Positions 15,141-21,755 of a DNA stretch of 26,733 nucleotides are shown here, one piece after another. The translations under genes and the position numbers were made by a program. Within the stretch, counting starts at the first letter, position 1. Each line of letters begins with the position of its first letter. Source of the stretch: CAYGBW01 sp964348185 (lineage in GTDB: Bacteria; Desulfobacterota; BSN033; WVXP01). A model generated the notes under the pieces. It made no database searches, was not told the DNA's origin, and saw only the letters and a program-made list of their open reading frames with translations. The DNA is taken from contig CAYGBW010000068.1 in the NCBI GenBank assembly GCA_964348185.1, positions 1 through 26,733 of the forward strand, given 5' to 3'.

Positions 15141-15830
15141 CTATTTGAGAACCCATAGTCTCCTGATCAGGCGAAACCGTTTCAGTTGGCCCCGATCCTG
15201 TTCGGTCAGAGAATCGGGAGCCACTCTCTCCTTTAGCTTCAGCAGGCCGCACGTGTCTACCTTCTTGAGCCAGGGGAGAAGCTTGCGCCCCAGTGCATTT
15301 CCACCGAGATAGAAGCTACCGTTAAAGTCGATCACGTAGGGTTCTCCCCTGTCGGTGATCATGATGTTGCCCTTGTGCCGCAGATCGAGATGTACAATCC
15401 CCCTGGCGTGAATGGCCTCCACCAGACGATTCAAGCGCCGAAAGAAGGCAGGGTCCTGAAGCCTCGGATCCCCCCGCTTCAGGGATTTTCCTTCGATATA
15501 TTCAACCAGAATACTCCACCGGTCTGGCCTCCCGTGTAGCCTCGGCACCCCGGGGCATCCGGCGAGTCGCCTGTAAATCCGATACTCTTTATTGATGAGC
15601 CACGATCCAAGGGTATACCTGACGAGGTTCGGCTTCGTCCTGATACCTTTGTGGACGGCACGGTGTCCGGCGATCTCGACAAGTCGAATATTCGGCTTTC
15701 CCGAGGGGTTCCTATCAAGGCTTCTCACATAGCCCTTCTCAAGGTCCTCTCTTTTGAGGTTTTTCCAATCAGGCTCCAGGACGTGCCGATCCCCTTTCAT
15801 TGGCCCATTTGAGACTCTGGTCTCAAACAT
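15141..15830 (-). CDS. Small RIO/lipopolysaccharide-kinase-like protein kinase
   Basis: A minimal kinase-fold protein of 229 aa from the ATG at 15830; a TTG at 15926 would give 261 aa. The catalytic loop HLDLRHKGNIMI holds the predicted catalytic Asp (HxD, residue 149 from the ATG) and the Asn ligand. The metal-binding motif is DFN (168-170) in place of DFG. The hinge region is LVEYIEGKSL. No activation segment or APE motif follows. This places it with the RIO1/Kdo-kinase-like group, which includes lipopolysaccharide core kinases as well as protein kinases. It is the second gene of a two-gene minus-strand unit behind a membrane methyltransferase. The substrate is unknown. The upstream extension is Thr/Gly-rich and unlike the family, so I prefer the ATG. 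Confidence 0.8.
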   Translation of the reverse strand: MFETRVSNGPMKGDRHVLEPDWKNLKREDLEKGYVRSLDRNPSGKPNIRLVEIAGHRAVHKGIRTKPNLVRYTLGSWLINKEYRIYRRLAGCPGVPRLHGRPDRWSILVEYIEGKSLKRGDPRLQDPAFFRRLNRLVEAIHARGIVHLDLRHKGNIMITDRGEPYVIDFNGSFYLGGNALGRKLLPWLKKVDTCGLLKLKERVAPDSLTEQDRGQLKRFRLIRRLWVLK

Positions 15831-15957
15831 GTCCCCCCCCCACGGGTAGTCTGTCCCCAGCAAGCAATCCGTTTTCGTAGCCGTAGTCACTACACCGGAG
15901 TAGGCCTGCGAAGTCCGCCACCCCAATTGTGAGTGAAGGGGACTCTGTTAAAGCCGG

Positions 15958-16548
15958 TCAAATCCAGAACCGGCCCCCGATCAGGAGAATCCCCACGGCT
16001 ACCACGGCCAAAATCCCCCCCTCACTGTTCTCGATGAGGCGTTCGAACCGCCACTGACCCTCCCCTTTCTCATAGGGTCTCAGCCTCGGCATATAGTCAT
16101 CTACCGCCAGATCATACTCAACAAAGGACTCACCAAACCGTTCCTTCAGCCTGTATCTCTCCACCCGCCTCTTGTAGGGAATGTAGTAGAATATGAAGGT
16201 AAAGAAGGCCAGGGTCAGAAGATAGATATTGTTGGCCATAATGCAGAAGCCGGCAGTTAGAATCATCGTGCCGATATACAGGGGGTTTTTCACATGGCCA
16301 TAAGGGCCGCCCGTCGCGAGAACCTGGTTCTTGCTGAGGTAACCTGCGGCCCACACCCTGAGGGTCTCTCCCAGGACAGTAAGGATCAGACCGACGGTAA
16401 AGGAAGGTCGTGTGGGATCGGCAAGAATCAAAAGAACCGCGCCCCCTAGATAGAGCCATATCGTTTTTTTGTTGATCCTCGAGAGTGTGCGGCCCATGGA
16501 CATGCCAAACTCCTGACCGCCCCTGTGGAATCCAAATGAAGAGGTCAA
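15958..16548 (-). CDS. ICMT/PEMT-type membrane methyltransferase
   Basis: An integral membrane protein of 196 aa resembling isoprenylcysteine carboxyl methyltransferase and phospholipid methyltransferases. Visible are about five hydrophobic segments and the family's GGPYGHVKNPLYIG motif (about 79-92), which contributes to S-adenosylmethionine binding. RLKERFGESFVEYDLAVDDYMPRLRPY follows (about 133-159). In bacteria the substrate of such proteins is usually unknown, since proteins are not prenylated there. Lipids, quinone precursors or sulfur compounds are possibilities. TTG at 16548 has GGAGG 7 nt upstream. An alternative ATG at 16503 has GGAG at similar spacing and would remove a hydrophilic 15-residue lead. 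It is first in a unit with the kinase-like gene. Confidence 0.82.
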   Translation of the reverse strand: MTSSFGFHRGGQEFGMSMGRTLSRINKKTIWLYLGGAVLLILADPTRPSFTVGLILTVLGETLRVWAAGYLSKNQVLATGGPYGHVKNPLYIGTMILTAGFCIMANNIYLLTLAFFTFIFYYIPYKRRVERYRLKERFGESFVEYDLAVDDYMPRLRPYEKGEGQWRFERLIENSEGGILAVVAVGILLIGGRFWI

Positions 16549-16773
16549 CTGTATTCCTCCCCGTGGGAAGACGATTTTCAGAGCAAAGGGGATCCGCGTT
16601 CGACCCCACAGGGGAAGAAAAGATCATAACACAAAAAAAACAAAAATCGAAATGGAATGTAGAGGCTCGTCGTGAACTTGGATCCCCGATATCCCAAACC
16701 CAAAGGGGGCGCCGGAACAGGGTCTGACGGCAAAGTACCTCCTTACCCATTGAGGGAGGTGGTGAATAATGCC

Positions 16774-16802
16774 TTGACATTTCCGAGAAGTTCATCTATA
16801 AA
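16774..16802 (+). promoter_or_regulatory. Near-consensus sigma70 promoter (distal) of the ABC transporter operon
   Basis: TTGACA (16774-16779), a 17-nt spacer and TATAAA (16797-16802) make this the best promoter match in the window: six of six at -35 and five of six at -10, with ideal spacing. It points towards the transporter operon, whose first start codon is about 262 nt downstream. Confidence 0.7.
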
Positions 16803-16936
16803 GGTGCCTGGAAAGGATTATCCAACAAAGACCGGGGCTATCGGGTCCGCCCGGAGGAGCTTTTCTTTTCCTACTGGGGCTCGGGGATACCGCGATGCCC
16901 ACGGTTTCACGAAGCAGGTCTGAAGGAAAATTTCCC

Positions 16937-16965
16937 TTGACTGTCTCTCTGGTTTTGAGCACAAT
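16937..16965 (+). promoter_or_regulatory. Second (proximal) promoter candidate of the ABC transporter operon
   Basis: TTGACT (16937-16942), a 17-nt spacer and CACAAT (16960-16965) lie 99 nt upstream of the binding-protein start. Its -35 element is the same TTGACT seen before pyrE and the PilZ gene, which supports it as genuine. Confidence 0.5.
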
Positions 16966-17064
16966 GCTTCATGAAAGGTGCCAGACTCGGTAAACAGAGG
17001 GGAGGTGGTGAATCGAAAGCATTTCAGAGGGAAAAAATCGAAGAGGTGAAAGGAGATGAAGCGG

Positions 17065-18282
17065 ATGGCGACCATGAGAGGTTTTTCCGTTGTAACGGCG
17101 TTTTTGTTTGTCTTTCTTTTGTTGCTGCCTATCAGCGCTCAGGCTCAGCGACCGATCAAGGTGGGAATCATCGACGCCTATGTCGGACCGCCCGCAGTTT
17201 ATGCCAAGGATGCTCTCAATGGCTTCAAACTGGCGCTGAATGAGATCAACAGGGAAGGCGTCCTGGGGACGCAGATCGAATTTACCACCCGAGACAGCAA
17301 GTTCAAGGTGGATATTGGCCTCAGCATGGCCAAAGAACTGGTCATGAGGGAAAACGTGGACCTCCTGGTTGGCACGATCAGTAGCGGTGTTGCCCTGGCT
17401 GTCTCGAATTATGCCAAAGGGGAGAAGGTACCCTTTATTGTGTGGATTTCAAAGACCGAGAAGCTCACGGGGGAGAAGGGGCACCGTTACGTTTTCTCTA
17501 CGGGTGAAAACACGGCAATGGCTGGCCAAGCTGGTGGCGTTGCCCTGGCCCAGAAGCCTTTTGTCACATACTGGATTGCCGGGGATGATTACGAGTATGG
17601 ACATGCCATTGCCAATGCTGCCTGGCGCAATCTAAAGAAACGAAAGCCGGCGGTGAAAAAGATCGGAGAATCGTGGTGGAAGGTCGGCGAGCCTGACCTC
17701 GTCCCTTACATTACCGCGATTCTTGCAGCCAAACCCGATGCGGTTATTTTTTCCACCGGTGGTGCAAGCATGACCAATATCATGAAGGCGGTCAAGGCAA
17801 CCGGGATGTCCGAGAAGGTCCAGGTGTGGATCCATACCGCGACGGATCATGCTGTCCTCAAGCCCCTCGGTCCGGAAGCCCCTGAAGGTGTGATGGGGAG
17901 CATGGACTACCACTTCTATTACCCGGATACCCCAGCCAACAAGGCATTTGTCAAAGCCTTTCAAGAGGCCTATGGGGAACCCCCTGGTTTTCCTGCTTTT
18001 CATGGCTACCTCACCGCGCAGTTCATTGCAAAGGCATTCAGGACAGCGGGGGTCCTGGATAAGGAGAAATTCATTGATGCGCTGGAGGGGTTGACAGTGG
18101 ATAGTCCCGTCGGCAAGGTATTGATGCGAGCCTGTGACCATCAGGCCGTGCTGCCGATGTATCTGGGTGTGACCAAGAAGGTGCCAGAATACGATTTTAT
18201 CATTTCCACCGACATCGTCACCCTGCCCGGCTACGACGTTATGCCCTCATGCGAAGAGATCAGGGAGGCCCGGGGCGACTAA
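17065..18282 (+). CDS. Branched-chain amino acid-type ABC transporter, periplasmic binding protein
   Basis: A type I periplasmic binding protein (Leu/Ile/Val-binding family) of 405 aa that captures substrate for the permeases encoded next. A signal peptide is clear: a basic start, a hydrophobic core (about 10-22) and cleavage after ISAQAQ or AQA. The mature protein begins RPIKVGIIDAYVGPPAVYAKDALNGF, the family's first strand and ligand loop, and later has VDLLVGTISSGVALAVSNYA. ATG 17065 is preferred to ATG 17056, because AAAGGAG ends immediately before the latter but lies 9 nt from the former. Members of this family also bind amides, urea, aromatic acids and other carboxylates, so the ligand is open. 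The unusual VGPPA instead of the common TGP/LSG loop may indicate a non-amino-acid ligand. Confidence 0.92.
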   Translation: MATMRGFSVVTAFLFVFLLLLPISAQAQRPIKVGIIDAYVGPPAVYAKDALNGFKLALNEINREGVLGTQIEFTTRDSKFKVDIGLSMAKELVMRENVDLLVGTISSGVALAVSNYAKGEKVPFIVWISKTEKLTGEKGHRYVFSTGENTAMAGQAGGVALAQKPFVTYWIAGDDYEYGHAIANAAWRNLKKRKPAVKKIGESWWKVGEPDLVPYITAILAAKPDAVIFSTGGASMTNIMKAVKATGMSEKVQVWIHTATDHAVLKPLGPEAPEGVMGSMDYHFYYPDTPANKAFVKAFQEAYGEPPGFPAFHGYLTAQFIAKAFRTAGVLDKEKFIDALEGLTVDSPVGKVLMRACDHQAVLPMYLGVTKKVPEYDFIISTDIVTLPGYDVMPSCEEIREARGD

Positions 18283-18292
18283 TTTCCAGCAA

Positions 18293-18321
18293 GTACCTGG
18301 GGGCTCATGGCCCTCAGGTAC
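18293..18321 (+). promoter_or_regulatory. Strong intercistronic hairpin after the binding-protein gene
   Basis: GTACCTGGGGGC, loop TCATG, GCCCTCAGGTAC: a 12-bp stem (one G-T pair) starting 11 nt after the binding-protein stop and ending 23 nt before the first permease. No T-run follows, so it is not a standard terminator. In ABC operons such as malE-malF, a stem-loop here protects the upstream message and yields more binding protein than permease. The same role is likely. Confidence 0.75.
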
Positions 18322-18344
18322 CCATGAGATAGAGCGATCACCCT

Positions 18345-19241
18345 ATGGGGTTTGGGCAAAGCATAGACATGGCTGCTTTGGCCAGTCAGTTATTGGTCGG
18401 CCTGAGCCGGGCAATGCTCCTGTTCATCGTTTGTGCGGGGCTGAGCTTCGTTCTCGGGGTGTTGAGGGTTCCGAACATCGCCCACGGCTCGCTGTATATG
18501 ATGGGAGCGTTCTCATCCTATAGCATCTTCAACCTATTTGGGGGTAGCTCCACGGGTTTTTGGCTTGCTCTAATCTTCGCCCCCCTGATCGTTGCCCTGG
18601 TCAGTCTGATAGCGGAGAGAGCGCTCTTCTGTCATCTCTACCAGAGAGAACACTTGATGCTCCTTCTGTTTACCTTCGCCCTGATGCTTATCCTTGGCGA
18701 TTTGGTGAAGCTTGTCTGGGGAGCAGAATATCGGTCTGTCATGGCCCCAAGCGTCCTCAGAGGATCGATCTCGATATTTGGCTCATCCCTGCCCCGGTAC
18801 AGTCTATTTCTCCTCATCATCGGTCCATTGGTGGCTGTAGGTCTGTGGCTCTTTACCAACAAGACGAGAATAGGAAAGATCTCTCGGGCGGCGGCGGTTG
18901 ACAGAGAGATGGTCGGGGCGCTAGGGATCAATGTGAGCTGGGTCTTCGCCGCAGCATTCGTTCTCGGCTGTTATCTTGCCGGATTGGGTGGAGCCTTGGT
19001 TGCTCCGACGGTGAGTATCACCCTGGGAATGGATCACACGATCATCATCGAAGCCTTCCTCATTGTCACGATTGGTGGGTTGGGGAACATGTGGGGGGCT
19101 CTTGTCGGCTCCCTCATATTTGGTGTGACCCATTCCTTCGGGGTATTGATATGGCCACAGTTCGCCATCGTCTTCCCCTATGCGGCTGTCGTCATTGTGC
19201 TGCTGTTGCGGCCAAGAGGAATGCTTAAATCGGTGTGGTGA
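18345..19241 (+). CDS. livH: Branched-chain amino acid-type ABC transporter permease (LivH family)
   Basis: An inner-membrane permease of 298 aa with about eight hydrophobic segments, matching the LivH length. The conserved pattern is visible: GLSFVLGVLRVPNIAHGSLYMMGAFSSY near the N-terminus and an EAA-like cytoplasmic loop (SRAAAVDREMVGALGINV). The C-terminal end is IEAFLIVTIGGLGNMWGALVGSLIFG. It forms the heterodimeric channel with the next gene product. The ATG at 18345 has no strong ribosome site, and ATG 18369 is an alternative. Weak initiation here, behind the hairpin, would further favour excess binding protein. The livH symbol denotes family, not proven substrate. Confidence 0.92.
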   Translation: MGFGQSIDMAALASQLLVGLSRAMLLFIVCAGLSFVLGVLRVPNIAHGSLYMMGAFSSYSIFNLFGGSSTGFWLALIFAPLIVALVSLIAERALFCHLYQREHLMLLLFTFALMLILGDLVKLVWGAEYRSVMAPSVLRGSISIFGSSLPRYSLFLLIIGPLVAVGLWLFTNKTRIGKISRAAAVDREMVGALGINVSWVFAAAFVLGCYLAGLGGALVAPTVSITLGMDHTIIIEAFLIVTIGGLGNMWGALVGSLIFGVTHSFGVLIWPQFAIVFPYAAVVIVLLLRPRGMLKSVW

Positions 19242-19254
19242 GGAGGAGCCCACG

Positions 19255-20217
19255 GTGCTCAGAGAGATTTTCCCTCCAAGATCCATATTCTTTGCGGCGG
19301 CCATCCTCGTTGTCCTCCTTCTTTTGCCGGCAATTCTCCCGAGGTTTTACACTTACATCCTTGCCTTGATTTTTATCACGGCTCTCCTGGCCATGAGCCT
19401 TAACCTCTTGGTCGGCCACGGCGGGATGTTCCAGTTTCACCACGCCGTCTTTTACGGGGTCGGGGCATATACCGTTGCCCTGATTTTGACCAAAACCTCC
19501 GTGCCCTCGTGGCTAGCCTTCATCGCTGGACCGATAATGGCAGCGGCCATCGGCCTTCTCATTGGCTGGTTCTGTGTCCGGCTAACGAGACTGTATTTTG
19601 GCATGCTCCAGATCTCCCTGGGTTCCCTGATTTGGGCCGTTGTTTTTCGCTGGTACAGCTTTACCGGCGGCGATGATGGCATTCACGGCATTCCCATGCC
19701 ACCGTTGCTCTCTTCATTGATTAATTCCTACTATTTTATCTTGATCACCCTGACGATCTGCTTGATCCTCCTCTACTTAGTTTTGAAATCCCCCTTCGGG
19801 AGCACCCTTCAGGCCATCCGTGACAATCCACAACGATGCGAAGCGGTCGGCATCAACGTCAGGCGCCATCAGCTGGCGGCCATACTGACTGCCACGTTCT
19901 TCGCCGGGGTGGCTGGCCTCCTTTTTGTTGTCCTGGAGCATTCCGTTTTTCCCGACTTACTGTTCTGGGTCCTGTCCCTTGAGATCTTTATTATGTGCCT
20001 TCTCGGGGGATGGTTTACCTTCGCCGGACCGATGCTGGGTGCAGCCATCATGATAGCACTCCGAACGTTTGTGGGTATCTATACCGAGTACTGGACTCTG
20101 ATTCTCGGGATCATCTTGATCCTGCTGATCTTTTTCCTGCCAGAGGGCGTCATGGGCTATTTGCTGGATAAATTCCGCTCTCAGGCAAAAGAAATCGAAC
20201 AGAGGGGAAACACATAA
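19255..20217 (+). CDS. livM: Branched-chain amino acid-type ABC transporter permease (LivM family)
   Basis: The second permease, 320 aa, with about nine or ten hydrophobic helices. Family features include MSLNLLVGHGGMFQFHHAVFYGVGAYTVA (the LivM loop where Q-x-x-x-F-x-G is typical) and the cytoplasmic coupling helix around STLQAIRDNPQRCEAVGINVRRHQ. It pairs with the LivH-type permease to form the membrane pore. The frame is open upstream into livH, but the GTG at 19255, 8 nt after AGGAGG and 13 nt after the livH stop, is the natural start. The next gene begins at the base after its stop. Confidence 0.92.
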   Translation: MLREIFPPRSIFFAAAILVVLLLLPAILPRFYTYILALIFITALLAMSLNLLVGHGGMFQFHHAVFYGVGAYTVALILTKTSVPSWLAFIAGPIMAAAIGLLIGWFCVRLTRLYFGMLQISLGSLIWAVVFRWYSFTGGDDGIHGIPMPPLLSSLINSYYFILITLTICLILLYLVLKSPFGSTLQAIRDNPQRCEAVGINVRRHQLAAILTATFFAGVAGLLFVVLEHSVFPDLLFWVLSLEIFIMCLLGGWFTFAGPMLGAAIMIALRTFVGIYTEYWTLILGIILILLIFFLPEGVMGYLLDKFRSQAKEIEQRGNT

Positions 20218-20952
20218 ATGCTGCGATTGGAGGCCATCGACAAATCGTTCGGCGACTTTAGGGCGGTGAACGGTGCTCACCTCTCCGTGGAGAAGGGTGA
20301 ACTGGTGGCGGTGATCGGGCCCAACGGCGCCGGAAAGACCACCCTATTCAACCTCATCACCGGACAACTAAGGCGTGACAGAGGAAGCATAGTCTTTATG
20401 GGGGAAGACATCGGTGAGTTGCCTCCCTATGAGATCTGTAAACGCGGCATCGCTCGATCATTTCAAATTGTTAATATCTTCCCTCGGCTGACGGTTTTCG
20501 AGAACGTTCAGATCGCCGTGCTCTCCCATCAGAAAAAGAACGCTAAACTTTTCCGCCCTGCAAAGAGTCTGGCTGTGGCAGAGACCAACGGCATTCTCGA
20601 GGGCGTGGGGCTTCCAGACAAAGCAAAAAGCATTGCGGGATCACTCTCCCATGGGGACCAAAAGGTCCTGGAGATCGCCATCGCCCTAGGCAATGAGCCT
20701 GAACTTCTCATCCTCGATGAACCCACGGCTGGCATGTCGCCCGAGGAAACGGCAGCGACCTTGGAGCTGATCAAGAGGCTGGCCAGTTTGCGTGGTCTCA
20801 CTATCCTGTTCTGCGAGCACGATATGGACGTCGTGTTCTCCATCGCCCAGAGTATCATGGTCATGCACCAGGGACGAACCCTTGTTCAGGGAACGCCCGA
20901 GGAGGTGAGACGAAACCAGGAAGTCCTGACGGCCTATCTTGGAGGTGAATGA
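20218..20952 (+). CDS. livG: ABC transporter ATPase, LivG family
   Basis: A cytoplasmic ATP-binding subunit of 244 aa that powers the LivH/LivM pore. The Walker A motif is GPNGAGKT (34-41), the signature is LSHGDQKVLEIAIAL (143-157, with LSHGDQ for the usual LSGGQ, which is normal for LivG), and Walker B is LLILDEPTAGM (163-173). FCEHDMDVVFSIA supplies the switch His. The C-terminus (GTPEEVRRNQEVLTAYLGGE) is typical of LivG. The ATG immediately follows the livM stop behind GAGGGG. Its own stop overlaps the start region of the second ATPase. Confidence 0.94.
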   Translation: MLRLEAIDKSFGDFRAVNGAHLSVEKGELVAVIGPNGAGKTTLFNLITGQLRRDRGSIVFMGEDIGELPPYEICKRGIARSFQIVNIFPRLTVFENVQIAVLSHQKKNAKLFRPAKSLAVAETNGILEGVGLPDKAKSIAGSLSHGDQKVLEIAIALGNEPELLILDEPTAGMSPEETAATLELIKRLASLRGLTILFCEHDMDVVFSIAQSIMVMHQGRTLVQGTPEEVRRNQEVLTAYLGGE

Positions 20953-21650
20953 TGCTAGAGGTGAGGGAAATCCACACCTTCTATGGTCTGAGCCACATCC
21001 TCTTCGGGGTTTCTCTCCAGGTTGATTCGGGGAAGGTGGTCTGCCTTCTCGGCCGAAATGGGGCCGGAAAGACGACCACCCTCAAGAGTATAATGGGGCT
21101 AGCACCGCCAAAACGGGGCCGTATCCACTTCAAGGAGGAGGAGGTTACGGGCAAGCAGCCCTACCAACTCGCGCGAATGGGTATCGGCTATGTCCCGGAT
21201 GATAGAAGGATCTTTTCTGACCTCACGGTGGGAGAGAATCTGGAGATAGCTTCTAAGAAAGGGAAGAGCGGTCAGGGGTGGGATAGGGAGAGGATTTACG
21301 ACCTCTTTCCCAGCCTGAAGGCCATGGAGTCTCGGAAGGGAGGTTGCCTCAGTGGAGGGGAGCAGAAGATCCTGGCGATTGCCAGGGCCTTAATGGGTGA
21401 CCCCGAGCTCCTTCTTTTGGACGAACCCATGGAGGGACTTGCCCCTGCCCTGGTGCGGACTCTGGAAGAACAGTTGAGAAGGCTGAGGGAAGCCGGGCTG
21501 ACCGTTCTGCTGGCCGAACAGAACGTGAAGTCTGCCCTGAGGTTGAGCGACTGGGCCTATATCATTGATGACGGTGCGATCCCTTACGAGGGAAGCATCG
21601 AGGAAATAAGAATGAATGAGCAAGTGAGAAAGAGATATTTACTGGTATGA
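20952..21650 (+). CDS. livF: ABC transporter ATPase, LivF family
   Basis: The second ATP-binding subunit, about 232 aa. Walker A is GRNGAGKT (35-42 when counted from the upstream ATG), the signature is LSGGEQKILAIARAL, Walker B is LLLLDEPMEGL, and LAEQN holds the residue corresponding to the switch region, as usual in LivF. Two ATG codons are adjacent (20949 and 20952). The second lies 6 nt after GGAGG and is preferred, while the first overlaps the livG stop. It is the last gene of the five-gene transporter operon. A hairpin follows 9 nt after the stop. Confidence 0.94.
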   Translation: MLEVREIHTFYGLSHILFGVSLQVDSGKVVCLLGRNGAGKTTTLKSIMGLAPPKRGRIHFKEEEVTGKQPYQLARMGIGYVPDDRRIFSDLTVGENLEIASKKGKSGQGWDRERIYDLFPSLKAMESRKGGCLSGGEQKILAIARALMGDPELLLLDEPMEGLAPALVRTLEEQLRRLREAGLTVLLAEQNVKSALRLSDWAYIIDDGAIPYEGSIEEIRMNEQVRKRYLLV

Positions 21651-21659
21651 CCTTGGTCA

Positions 21660-21691
21660 CAGGGAAGGCGGAGGCTTCCGTTCTTTCCCTG
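21660..21691 (+). terminator. Hairpin after the ABC transporter operon, possible terminator
   Basis: CAGGGAA (21660-21666) pairs with TTCCCTG (21685-21691), and an inner CGGA-GGCT-TCCG stem (69-80 of this block) stacks on it with small bulges. It begins 9 nt after the livF stop. There is no adjacent T-run, so termination would be weak or factor-dependent, and read-through to lnt is possible. Confidence 0.4.
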
Positions 21692-21755
21692 ATTCACGAA
21701 TTCTTCCTCACTTTTCATCACGGAGTCATCATTTCCCAGGCAGTCGTCCAGTTCC

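Larger units (their letters stand above)
16549..17064. other. Divergent control region and leader of the ABC transporter operon
   Basis: These 516 nt separate the minus-strand methyltransferase from the binding-protein gene. They contain the two promoter candidates listed next. They also contain a direct repeat of GGGAGGTGGTGAAT (16754-16767 and 17000-17013), the first copy 7 nt before the distal promoter and the second in the leader ahead of the binding-protein gene. If the distal promoter is used, the 5' leader is about 255 nt, long enough for regulatory structure. I could not identify a known riboswitch. An open plus-strand frame across 16672-16923 has no family signature and spans the distal promoter. 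Confidence 0.45.

Noticed and set aside
16672..16923. 83-codon frame upstream of the transporter operon
   Set aside because: The near-consensus promoter at 16774-16802 lies inside it, its composition is atypical, and no motif is visible. A regulatory region is the better reading.
17008..17049. 13-codon GTG leader frame just before the binding-protein gene
   Set aside because: Its GGAGG site is only 2 nt from the GTG, too close for efficient initiation, and the peptide has no attenuation-like codon run.
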